Shown in pieces: positions 28,579 to 35,908 of a stretch of 48,720 bases of DNA. Where the stretch lies: assembly GCA_903925745.1 (NCBI GenBank), contig CAIYGQ010000320.1, positions 1 to 48,720 of the forward strand. Direction: 5' to 3'. A model generated the notes under the pieces. It worked only from the letters and a program-made list of their open reading frames with translations, was not told the DNA's origin and ran no database searches. Position numbers and translations under genes: made by a program. Positions within the stretch are counted from its first letter, which is position 1; each line of letters opens with the position of its first letter. Source of the stretch: an uncultured Actinomycetes bacterium. Lineage in GTDB: Bacteria; Actinomycetota; Acidimicrobiia; Acidimicrobiales; Microtrichaceae.

Positions 28579-29331
28579 TCAGGCGAGCGTGCCGCCGTCG
28601 ACCTTCACGCACGTGCCGTTGACGTGGGCCGCGTCGTCGGACGCGAGGAAGGCGATGGTGCTGGCGACGGTCTCGGGGCCGCGTTGCCGGTCGAGCGCCA
28701 TGATGCGGTAGACGAGCTTGGGGTCCGCACCCTCGGGCAGGTCGAACGCCTGCTGGATGGGGGTCAGCACCGATCCGGGGGCCACGCTGTTGCAGCGGAC
28801 CCCCTGCTTGCCGAACTCCACCGCCAGCGTCTGGGTCAGCGCGAAGACACCACCCTTGGACGCCGAGTAGGACACCGTCCACGGGTGGCCGGCGAGCGCC
28901 GCCGTCGAGGCCGTGTTGACCACGTTGCCGCCCGACTCCAGCAGGTGCGGCAGGGCCTCACGGCACATGAGGAACGTCCCGGTCAGGTTCACCGAGATGA
29001 TCCGGTTCCAGTCGTCCAGGGTGGTGCGGCGGAAGTCCTCGAACTGGAGGATGCCGGCGACGTTGACGAGGACGTCCAGGCGGCCGAACCGCTCGACGGT
29101 CGAAGACACGACGTCGGCGACCGAGGACTCCGAACTCACGTCACCGACCTGGGCGAGCACCTCGGCACCCAGGTCCCGGCACGTCGCTGCGGTCTCCTCG
29201 AGTCCCTCCGCCGCCACGTCCGACAGCGACAGCGACGCGCCCTCGGCGGCCAGCCGCTCGGCGGTCGCGCGGCCGATGCCCGAGGCTGCGCCCGTGACCA
29301 GTACGACCCTGTCCTCGAACCTCTGCACCAT
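28579..29331 (-). CDS. Short-chain dehydrogenase/reductase (FabG-like)
   Basis: 250 residues. VVLVTGAASGIGRATAERL, DVSSESSVADVV, VNVAGIL (NNAG replaced by NVAG), NTASTAAL (Ser), YSASKGGVFALTQTLA (YxxxK), NSVAPGSVLTPIQQAF, and the C-terminal NGTCVKVDGG, all as in 3-oxoacyl-ACP-reductase-like SDRs. ATG 29331 lies only 2 nt after a GGAGG; GTG 29328, 5 nt away, is an equally good start. An in-frame ATG at 29364 lies inside a tandem repeat and is less likely. First gene of a two-gene operon with the LLM oxidoreductase, controlled by a TATGAT promoter and a palindrome at 29434-29448. Substrate unknown. Confidence 0.87.
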   Translation of the reverse strand: MVQRFEDRVVLVTGAASGIGRATAERLAAEGASLSLSDVAAEGLEETAATCRDLGAEVLAQVGDVSSESSVADVVSSTVERFGRLDVLVNVAGILQFEDFRRTTLDDWNRIISVNLTGTFLMCREALPHLLESGGNVVNTASTAALAGHPWTVSYSASKGGVFALTQTLAVEFGKQGVRCNSVAPGSVLTPIQQAFDLPEGADPKLVYRIMALDRQRGPETVASTIAFLASDDAAHVNGTCVKVDGGTLA

Positions 29332-29355
29332 GCCCTCCGGATCCTGCGGTCGTCC

Positions 29356-29399
29356 TGTCGTCATCCTGTTGACGCCCTGTTGACGCCCTGTCGACGCTC
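29356..29399. repeat. Tandem 11-bp repeats upstream of the SDR-LLM operon
   Basis: TGTTGACGCCC occurs twice in tandem (29367-29388), followed by TGTCGACGCTC (29389-29399) and preceded by a weaker copy (29356-29366). The 11-bp period is one DNA turn. It lies in the operon's 5' leader. Confidence 0.6.
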
Positions 29400-29433
29400 G
29401 GCCGTCGTCCGGCGACGGTCCGGCCCCACCGAC

Positions 29434-29448
29434 CTGACGGGTCGTCAG
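29434..29448. promoter_or_regulatory. Palindromic operator candidate
   Basis: CTGACG-GGT-CGTCAG, a perfect 6+3+6 inverted repeat centred about 16 bases downstream of the predicted start of transcription, the position expected for a repressor such as a TetR-type regulator. No regulator gene is adjacent. Confidence 0.5.
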
Positions 29449-29463
29449 ATCGGGTACCGGCGC

Positions 29464-29469
29464 ATCATA
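29464..29469 (-). promoter_or_regulatory. -10 element (TATGAT) of the SDR-LLM operon
   Basis: Minus-strand TATGAT is the closest match to TATAAT noticed in the window. Transcription would start near 29457. No good -35 hexamer is seen, suggesting dependence on an activator or a weak -35. Confidence 0.5.
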
Positions 29470-29511
29470 GGACGGTGCCCGCGAACGCTCGCACCCCGGG
29501 GCCGGGACGTC

Positions 29512-30480
29512 TCAGTCCGTCCCGGCCTCGGCCTCGACCGGCCCGCGGAACCAGTCGAGGACGGCCGCAGCGCCGGTCGGCAGGTCGGTGAAGGGTTCCC
29601 ACCCCAGATGGATCCGGGCCCGGCCGGCGTCGAGGGCCGACCTGGCCAGCTCGCCGGCCCGGGGCGGCGCGAACTCGGGTTCCCGGTCCACTCCGGCCAC
29701 GGCGGCCATGGTCCCGTACAGGTCGACCACCGAGGTCTCGACGCCCGTCCCGATGTTGCACAGGAGCCCGCTCCCCCGGTCGGCCGAGCGGACGAACGCG
29801 TCGACGACGTCGTCGACGTAGACGTAGTCACGGGTCTGCGATCCATCACCGAAGATCCGGCAGCGCTCCCCGGACAGGAGCCGGCCGGCGAAGATCGCCA
29901 CCACACCGGCCTCGCCGTGGGGGTCCTGGCGGGGCCCGTAGACGTTGGCGAGCGCGAGCGAGGTGTACTCCAACTGGTGGAGTTCGCGGTAGGTGTGCAG
30001 GTAGTCGGTGACGACCTTCTTCGACACGCCGTAGGGGGACACCGGCGCCTGGGTGTGCGACTCGGCCACGGGCAGGGCTGCCGGGTCGACGTCTCCGTAG
30101 ATCGTCCCGCCCGATGATGCGAACACCACCTTGCCGGCCCCGGCACGACGGGCCCCCTCGAGCACGTGGAGCGAACCGATCACGTTGATGCGGGCGTCGA
30201 GTGCGGGGTCGGACACCGACACGCGCACGTCGATCTGCGCCGCCAGGTGGAACACGACGTCGGGAGCCCGGCGTTCGACCACGTCGATCGTCGCCGGATC
30301 ACAGATGTCGAGCTGGTGGAAGTGGAACTCGTGGTCACGATCGGCCCGGGCGTCGGCCAGGTTCGAGAGCCGACCCGAGCTCAGGTCGTCGATGACGTCG
30401 ACGGCCCAGCCCTCGGCCAGCAGTCGGTCCACCAGCGTCGAGCCGATGAAGCCGGCACCACCCGTCACGAGCGCCTTCAT
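29512..30480 (-). CDS. NAD-dependent sugar-nucleotide epimerase/dehydratase (GalE-like)
   Basis: 322 residues. MKALVTGGAGFIGSTLVDRL, DDLSSGRLSN, HLAAQIDVRVSV, SSGGTIYG (catalytic Ser/Thr), PYGVSKKVVTDYL (YxxxK), ANVYGPRQDPHGEAGVVAIF, FGDGSQTRDYVYVDDVV. This matches actinobacterial UDP-glucose 4-epimerase-like proteins; UDP-glucuronate epimerase or decarboxylase activity is possible, since ugd lies in the same gene cluster. ATG 30480 overlaps the stop of the ManC-like gene (ATGA) and has GGGGAG 5 nt upstream, so the two are translationally coupled. Last gene of the polysaccharide run 37189-29512. The exact sugar cannot be fixed from sequence. Confidence 0.87.
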   Translation of the reverse strand: MKALVTGGAGFIGSTLVDRLLAEGWAVDVIDDLSSGRLSNLADARADRDHEFHFHQLDICDPATIDVVERRAPDVVFHLAAQIDVRVSVSDPALDARINVIGSLHVLEGARRAGAGKVVFASSGGTIYGDVDPAALPVAESHTQAPVSPYGVSKKVVTDYLHTYRELHQLEYTSLALANVYGPRQDPHGEAGVVAIFAGRLLSGERCRIFGDGSQTRDYVYVDDVVDAFVRSADRGSGLLCNIGTGVETSVVDLYGTMAAVAGVDREPEFAPPRAGELARSALDAGRARIHLGWEPFTDLPTGAAAVLDWFRGPVEAEAGTD

Positions 30481-31496
30481 GGTTCTCCCCACGCCTCGGG
30501 ACCGGGGATCCGGCCCTCGTCGATCTGTGCCCCGTCGCCGACGGTCTCGCCGTAGCCGACCACCGTGCCACCGGCGAGGACCGCACCGGAACCGACCACG
30601 GCACCGGCCGCGACGATCGAGTCGACGACGGTGGCACCGTCGAGCACCCGCACGCCGTCCATCAGGACCGACCCCCGGACGAGCGCGCCGGGGCCGACCG
30701 ACGATGCGGCCCCCACGAAGGAGTCCTCGATCGTGGCGGTCGCGTCCACGGATGCGTCGGCGGCCACGGCCAGGGCGGTGTCACCGGTCCGGCCCGCCAG
30801 CAGGTCGCGGTGGACCTGCAGGTAGGCCTCGGGCGTTCCGGCGTCGATCCAGTAGGACTCCGACTGCACGCCGTAGACCGAACCCTCCCCGACCAAGGCG
30901 GGGAAGACCTCACGTTCGATCGACACCCGTCGCCCGTCCGGCACCCGGTCCAGGACCTCGGGTTCGAGCACGTAGGTCCCGGCGTTGATCCAGTTGCTCG
31001 GTGCCGTCCCGGGCTCGGGCTTCTCGATGAACGCCTCGACGCGGCCGGAGTCATCGAGCGGAACGACGCCGTACCGGGACGGATCCTCCACCGGCGTCAG
31101 GGCGATGGTCGCCACTGCGCCACGCTCGGCGTGGAGCCGCCAGACATCGGCGACGTCGAGCGACGTCAGGACGTCGCCGTTGACCGCGACGAACCGCTCG
31201 TCGATCCCCGCCTGCCGAGCGGCGAAGGCGATCGCACCGGCGGTGTCGAGCGGCTCGGGCTCGACCGCGTAGCGCATCCGGACCCCGGCGCAGCTGCCGT
31301 CCGGGTACCGATCGGTGAACGCGTTCGGCTGGTAGCCGAGCGAGAGCACGACCTCGGTCACGCCCGAGGCCCCCAGGTGGCGGACGACCCGTTCGATCAT
31401 GGGCAGGTGGCCCACGGGCAGGAGCTGCTTGGGAACCCGCAGGGTCAGCGGGCGGAGCCGGGTCCCGAACCCACCGACCAGGACGACGGCCCGCAC
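30477..31496 (-). CDS. manC: NDP-sugar pyrophosphorylase, probable mannose-1-phosphate guanylyltransferase
   Basis: 339 residues. Nucleotidyltransferase signature RAVVLVGGFGTRLRPLT with PKQLLPVG, VNGDVLTSLD, EKPEPG, NAGTYVLEPEVL, and SYWIDAGTPEAYLQVHRDLL; the C-terminal about 90 residues are a left-handed beta-helix of hexapeptide type (ATIEDSFVGAASSVGPGALV). This two-domain layout is that of eukaryote-type GDP-mannose pyrophosphorylases including the mycobacterial enzyme beside fbiB. It would make GDP-mannose for Gmd/Rmd. Glucose-1-P thymidylyl- or uridylyl-transfer cannot be excluded. GTG 31496 starts 3 bases after the stop of the upstream membrane protein and its stop overlaps the epimerase start. 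Confidence 0.82.
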   Translation of the reverse strand: MRAVVLVGGFGTRLRPLTLRVPKQLLPVGHLPMIERVVRHLGASGVTEVVLSLGYQPNAFTDRYPDGSCAGVRMRYAVEPEPLDTAGAIAFAARQAGIDERFVAVNGDVLTSLDVADVWRLHAERGAVATIALTPVEDPSRYGVVPLDDSGRVEAFIEKPEPGTAPSNWINAGTYVLEPEVLDRVPDGRRVSIEREVFPALVGEGSVYGVQSESYWIDAGTPEAYLQVHRDLLAGRTGDTALAVAADASVDATATIEDSFVGAASSVGPGALVRGSVLMDGVRVLDGATVVDSIVAAGAVVGSGAVLAGGTVVGYGETVGDGAQIDEGRIPGPEAWGEP

Positions 31497-31499
31497 GGC

Positions 31500-32270
31500 T
31501 CAGCCACCCGGCGCGGTCGTGGTCGACTCGCCACCGGCCACCGTCGTGGTCGACTCGCCACCGGCCACCGTCGTGGTCGGCTCGCCACCGGCGACCGTCG
31601 TGGCGGGCGCGCCGTTCGACTCGGGGTCCGACAACGCCGCCACGGTCGGCGGGAGCGGCGGGGTCTGGCCCTCGGGGATGAACGCCAGGACCATGATCTG
31701 GTTGTCCTCGGTGAAGCGGACCGCCGGGATCCCCGTGGTCACCACCCGGGGCTGGGAGTTCTCGTTGGCCTGCGGTGGCCACACGAACAGGGCGACCCGG
31801 CCGTTCTGGGCCGGCTGCCCCTCGACCGCCGGACACGGACCGCCCGTCGTGAACGACTCCCCGCCGGGCAGGGTGAAGGAGTTCTCGCCCACCTGCAGGC
31901 CCACGGCCTCGGCGAAGCCACCGAAGACGGCGCCGTCACCGGCGGTCGCCTCGTCCTCTGGTGCGATCCTGATCAGGCCGTTGTCCAGGATCGTGAACGA
32001 TCCGGTGCCGTCGCCGACGTTGACCAACTGGTCCCGGTACTGGCCGCAGATGTTGACGCCGAACGCGTCGTACCAGACGTCCTCGGTGGTGGGCACCACC
32101 GCGGCGGTCGACCGCCGGGCGTCGCGGGCGAAGTAGGTGAGGACGACGCCCAGCAGGATGATCCCGACGATGAGCGCCGGGTAGGCCAGGTTGCGTCGCT
32201 GGCCGGGTGAACGGGTGACACCGGCCTGCTGGACACGCTTGATCTTCTTCGCCTGCGAGGCCTTGCCCAT
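31500..32270 (-). CDS. Single-pass membrane protein with repetitive Thr/Ala/Gly tail, unknown function
   Basis: 256 residues. A basic N-terminus (MGKASQAKKIKRVQQ) precedes one membrane helix (about 33-50, YPALIVGIILLGVVLTYF), then an extracytoplasmic domain (VWYDAFGVNICGQYRDQLVN ... LPGGESFTTGGPCPA) with two cysteines likely to pair, and a C-terminal tail of repeated TTTVAGGES units. I do not recognise the middle domain. ATG 32270 has TAGGTT 10 nt upstream, so it may have its own nearly leaderless transcript although it sits inside the polysaccharide operon between a GT4 gene and manC. A role at the cell surface or in the polysaccharide machinery is inferred from context only. Confidence 0.75.
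   Translation of the reverse strand: MGKASQAKKIKRVQQAGVTRSPGQRRNLAYPALIVGIILLGVVLTYFARDARRSTAAVVPTTEDVWYDAFGVNICGQYRDQLVNVGDGTGSFTILDNGLIRIAPEDEATAGDGAVFGGFAEAVGLQVGENSFTLPGGESFTTGGPCPAVEGQPAQNGRVALFVWPPQANENSQPRVVTTGIPAVRFTEDNQIMVLAFIPEGQTPPLPPTVAALSDPESNGAPATTVAGGEPTTTVAGGESTTTVAGGESTTTAPGG
31510..31606. repeat. 27-bp tandem repeat encoding TTTVAGGES units
   Basis: A 27-bp unit (containing CACCGTCGTGGTC on the plus strand) is repeated about three and a half times with few changes; it codes for the Thr/Ala/Gly tail of the membrane protein. Copy number may vary between strains. Confidence 0.75.
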
Positions 32271-32280
32271 ACGGGGCGCC

Positions 32281-32286
32281 AACCTA
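32281..32286 (-). promoter_or_regulatory. Candidate internal -10 (TAGGTT) before the membrane protein gene
   Basis: TAGGTT lies 10 nt before ATG 32270, in the 45-base gap after the GT4 gene; transcription would begin about 3 nt before the start codon. Confidence 0.35.
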
Positions 32287-32315
32287 GCGGCTGGGCGGCC
32301 CGGCCACGGAACCTG

Positions 32316-33563
32316 TCACCCTCGACGCAACCACCGCTCCCGGCGGACCTCCTCGAAGAGCGCCTCGTAGGCCTCGGCCACCGCCGCCGGCGACGCCCAC
32401 CCCTCCACGAACCGCCGCCCCGACGCGCCCATCGCCCGGCGCCCGTCGGGGTCGTCGAGCAGCCGGTTCAGGGCTGCCACGAAGGCCCCGGGATCCTCGG
32501 GCGGCACGGCCACACCTGCGCCGGCCCGGGCGACGGTCCGGGCGACCTCGGTGCCCTCGTCCACGCTCGCGAGCACGGGGCGGCCGGCGGCCAGGATCGA
32601 GTACAGCTTCGACGGGACGCTCGAACGGGCCAACCCCCGCCTCAGGGGGACCAGGTGGACGTCAGCGGTGGCGAGGACCTCGCCCAGGCGGTCCCGGGGC
32701 TGGGCGCCCACGAACCGGATGTTCGGGAGTCCGGCGGCCGAGGCCACGACGTCCTCCAGTGCCGACCCGCCACCGTTGACCACGAACACGACGTCGGGGC
32801 GGTCGGCGAGCCGGCGTGCCGCCTCCACCACCAGGTCCAGCGACTGCGACAACCCGACGTTGCCGGCGTACATCACCACCGTCCGGTCCCCCAGGCCGTG
32901 CTCCTCCCGGTAGCGGGTCAGGCGGTCGGCGGGCACGATGCGCTCGGTGTCGACGAAGTTCGGGATGACACGCACCCGTTCGGGGCGGTGGCCGGTGAGC
33001 TTCCCGGCGACGTTGTCCCGCAGGTCGTCGGACAGCACCGTGACGGCGTCGGCCCGGCGGTAGGACCATCGTTCGAGGGCCGAGGCGACGGCCACGACGC
33101 GACGGTCCGTGATGGCCCCCAACTCGACGGCGACATCCGGGAAGACGTCCTGGATGTTGAACACGAACGGACGTCCGCGGAGCACCGACGCGAGCCACCC
33201 GGTGATGCCGAGCGGCAACGGTGGCGACATCGCGAGCACGGCGTCGGGTCGGATCCGGGTCCCCACCGCCGCGGCAGTCGCGAGCGCGGTGAAGCCGCCG
33301 AAGGCCAGGGCGCGGGCGGGGATGTTCCGCTTGTCGGTCGGGAACGGGTGCAACCTCGTGACGGCGCCCCACTCGGTGGCTGCGGTGTGCCACCGGGTGC
33401 CCCGCCACTCGACCTCGACGTCGTGCAACCGGTACCACGGCAGGGCGGTGACCACGTGGATCCGGTGCCCGCGGTCGGCGAGCGCGGCGACGATGGCCGT
33501 CGCGACCTCACCCGTCGGGGCCGTGTCCGGGGCGAAGTGCGGGCAGATGACCAGCAGGTTCAC
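32316..33563 (-). CDS. GT4 glycosyltransferase (WbuB-like)
   Basis: 415 residues. N-terminal Rossmann half: NLLVICPHFAPDTAPTGEVATAI, a typical WbuB-type opening, and FNIQDVFPDVAVELGAI; C-terminal half: VMYAGNVGLSQSLDLVVEAA, FVVNGGGSALE, VPLRRGLARSSVPSKLYSILAAGRPVLAS with the donor-binding region, then a helical tail. Similar enzymes move N-acetylhexosamine or L-fucosamine residues in surface polysaccharide; the exact sugar is unknown. GTG 33563 overlaps the stop of the upstream GT4 gene (GTGA). Third of three consecutive GT4 genes. It acts in the cytosol at the membrane face. Confidence 0.88.
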   Translation of the reverse strand: MNLLVICPHFAPDTAPTGEVATAIVAALADRGHRIHVVTALPWYRLHDVEVEWRGTRWHTAATEWGAVTRLHPFPTDKRNIPARALAFGGFTALATAAAVGTRIRPDAVLAMSPPLPLGITGWLASVLRGRPFVFNIQDVFPDVAVELGAITDRRVVAVASALERWSYRRADAVTVLSDDLRDNVAGKLTGHRPERVRVIPNFVDTERIVPADRLTRYREEHGLGDRTVVMYAGNVGLSQSLDLVVEAARRLADRPDVVFVVNGGGSALEDVVASAAGLPNIRFVGAQPRDRLGEVLATADVHLVPLRRGLARSSVPSKLYSILAAGRPVLASVDEGTEVARTVARAGAGVAVPPEDPGAFVAALNRLLDDPDGRRAMGASGRRFVEGWASPAAVAEAYEALFEEVRRERWLRRG

Positions 33564-34726
33564 GGATCGACCACCCGGCCGTCCGGCGGTGCGGCGGCCG
33601 CCTGCAGGTAGGCGTCGAGCAGTCCCCGGCCGGTCCGCGCCGGACTGAACGCAGCGGCGCGTTCCCCTGCGGCGTCGAGTGCGGCGAGCCGCTCGGTCGG
33701 GTCCTCGTCGAGCACGTCCAGCATCGCCGCCGTCCACCCTGACACACCGGGGCGGCGCACCAGGTCCCCGGGCCGGGCGACCTCGGGCAGGGAGCCGGCA
33801 TCGGCGGCCAGGACGCGGACCCGTCGTCGCATCGCCTCGAGCACCGGCAGGCCGAACCCCTCGTAGGAGGAGGGCACGACGACGAGCGCCGCCGAGCGGT
33901 AGAGGGCCTCGAGCTCGGCGGTGCTGACGCGGCCGGTGCGCAGGACCCGGCCGGCCAGGTCGGGGCGCTCGGCGCGGGCGTGCACCGCACCCTCGAGCGG
34001 TCCGGGCCCACCGGTCAGCACCAGCCGGACCCCGGGTCTCCGGGCGAGCACCCCGGCGAACGCGTCGAGCAGCAGGAGGTGCTCCTTGTGGGCGTACGGG
34101 ACCGCCGGGTACAGCACCACCGGGTGGCCGGCGACCTCCCCGGGGACCCGGAGGTCGGCAGCGGCCGGGGCCACCGGCGGATCGGGAGCCGCCCACGGGA
34201 CGACCCGCAGCGGCGTCGACCCCGGGAGCCCGTGGTGGCGCACCCGCGACGCGGTGAATTCGCTGGGTACGACCACGACCGAGGCTGCGCGCAGTGACCG
34301 GGCCGTCATCATCCGCAGGTAGGTCCGCTTCACCAGCGAGAAGTTGCCCGGCAGGTCGAGCGGCTGCAGGTCGTGGACGGTCAGGACGGACCGGCCGGGA
34401 TGCCGGAGGGGAACCACCCCACCTGCGTGGTGCACGACGTCGGCCGCGATCCGGCGGGCCTGCGAGGCGAGCCACGTCTGGTCCGACAGGACCCGACGGA
34501 CCCGTGACGCGCCGCTCAAGGGAGCCACGCGCACCGGGAAGCGCTCGACCAGGTCGGGGTGCGCCGCCGGGAACGGCTCGAGCACGGCCAGGTGGACGTC
34601 GAGTCCGTGGCCGTCGGTCGCGTCGAGGACCTCCGCGAGTGCCCGCAGCGACTGGGTGGTCGACTCCTCGCTCCCACCGACCACCCCGGGCACCAGCCAG
34701 GTCAGGTTCACCAGGACCCGCGTCAC
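33560..34726 (-). CDS. GT4 glycosyltransferase
   Basis: 388 residues. RVLVNLTWLVPGVVGGSEE at the N-terminus with the acceptor-site Gly loop, VHHAGGVVPL, VLTVHDLQPLDLPGNFS, then the GT4 C-terminal fold: VVLYPAVPYAHKEHLLLLDAF, LVLTGGPGPLEG, and VVVPSSYEGFGLPVLEAM containing the ExGFGLPxLE donor-binding motif. Sugar and linkage are not predictable. GTG 34726 overlaps the stop of the preceding GT4 gene. Translational coupling of all three GT4 genes suggests they build one repeat unit in a fixed ratio. Confidence 0.88.
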   Translation of the reverse strand: MTRVLVNLTWLVPGVVGGSEESTTQSLRALAEVLDATDGHGLDVHLAVLEPFPAAHPDLVERFPVRVAPLSGASRVRRVLSDQTWLASQARRIAADVVHHAGGVVPLRHPGRSVLTVHDLQPLDLPGNFSLVKRTYLRMMTARSLRAASVVVVPSEFTASRVRHHGLPGSTPLRVVPWAAPDPPVAPAAADLRVPGEVAGHPVVLYPAVPYAHKEHLLLLDAFAGVLARRPGVRLVLTGGPGPLEGAVHARAERPDLAGRVLRTGRVSTAELEALYRSAALVVVPSSYEGFGLPVLEAMRRRVRVLAADAGSLPEVARPGDLVRRPGVSGWTAAMLDVLDEDPTERLAALDAAGERAAAFSPARTGRGLLDAYLQAAAAPPDGRVVDP

Positions 34727-35859
34727 CGGTGGCCGTCCAGTGCCACCCGGTAGGCCTCGAGCACGCCCTGCGCGGTGGCACCCCACGAGAAGGTCGCCGC
34801 CCTGGCCGGGGCCCGCTCGCGGAGCCGATCGCAGGCGGCCTCGTCGTCGAGCACGGCCGCCAGGGCCTCGGCGAGCGCGTGGGCGTCGCCCGCCGGCGTG
34901 GTCACGGCGGCGTCGCCGGCGACCTCACCACAGGCGGTGTCGGAGGTGGTCACCACCACGGCACCCGCAGCCATCGACTCGAGCACCGGGAGTCCGAAGC
35001 CCTCGGCCAGGGACGGGAGCACGACCGCCTCGGCCGCCCGTTCGAGCGCCGCCAGGTCGGCGCGATCGACGTGGCCCAGGCGGAGGACCGGACCGGGCAC
35101 GGATCCGAGGCGACCGGAGTCGGCGTCGCCCCAACCGACGGGTCCGGCGAGCACGAGGGTCAGGTCGCGACGCCCCAGGCTGATGAGCGCATCGGCGAGC
35201 ACCGCCAGTCCCTTGCGCGGTTCGGCGGTGCCCACGAAGCAGACGAAGGGACCGGCGACACCGTGACGGTCGAGCACGCGGGCCACCTCGGCGTCGTCGG
35301 GGACCGTCGCTGCGGCGGACCCCCACGGCACGACCCGGATCCGGTCCTCGTCGAAGCCGTGCTCGACACACCCCCGACGGGTGGACTCCGAGGGCACCAC
35401 CACCACCTCGGCCCGGGCGGCGATCGACGCCAGTCCCCTCCGCATCAGCGCGGCGCCCCGGCCCGTGAACCACTCCGGGTGGCTCATCGGCAGGACGTCG
35501 TGCACGGTCGCGACCAGCGGCACCCGCTCGCGGGGAGGGGCGATCGGGACGGTCGCGTGGACCAGGTCCGCCTCGGGGACGACCGCCCCCATCCGGGGTC
35601 GGCCGAACCGGGTCCAGGCGTCGTACAACCACGGCAGACCGAGCGGGAGCCGCCGCACCTCGACCTCGGGCGGCTCGGGCCGGGGGGCGGAGGCGGAACG
35701 AGGACCCACGCCCACCACGTGGACCGCACCGTCGGCGCGCAGCGCCGAGGCCAGGTCCAGGATCGACGTGGCGGTCCCGCCGGGGACCCGGTGCCAGCAC
35801 TGGGTCAGGCCGAGCGCCACGATCGGTCGGGGCACTCGGGGGGCGCCGTCGGGATCCAC
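34723..35859 (-). CDS. GT4 glycosyltransferase (mannosyltransferase-like)
   Basis: 378 residues. VALGLTQCWHRVPGGTATSIL at the N-terminus, VPLVATVHDVLPMSHPEWF, VVVVPSESTRRG, FVCFVGTAEPRKGLAVLADAL, and VVLPSLAEGFGLPVLESMAAGA with the ExGFGLPxLE motif. The overall pattern resembles actinobacterial mannosyl/rhamnosyl transferases, which fits GDP-mannose or GDP-rhamnose made in this window, but specificity is inferred. GTG 35859 is the in-frame start 49 bases after ugd. First of three GT4 genes; its stop overlaps the next gene's start. Confidence 0.87.
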   Translation of the reverse strand: MDPDGAPRVPRPIVALGLTQCWHRVPGGTATSILDLASALRADGAVHVVGVGPRSASAPRPEPPEVEVRRLPLGLPWLYDAWTRFGRPRMGAVVPEADLVHATVPIAPPRERVPLVATVHDVLPMSHPEWFTGRGAALMRRGLASIAARAEVVVVPSESTRRGCVEHGFDEDRIRVVPWGSAAATVPDDAEVARVLDRHGVAGPFVCFVGTAEPRKGLAVLADALISLGRRDLTLVLAGPVGWGDADSGRLGSVPGPVLRLGHVDRADLAALERAAEAVVLPSLAEGFGLPVLESMAAGAVVVTTSDTACGEVAGDAAVTTPAGDAHALAEALAAVLDDEAACDRLRERAPARAATFSWGATAQGVLEAYRVALDGHR

Positions 35860-35908
35860 CCCCGTGAGTCTCGCGGAGGGTGACCCCGTCCCGGGGGCAC
35901 CGCCGGGC

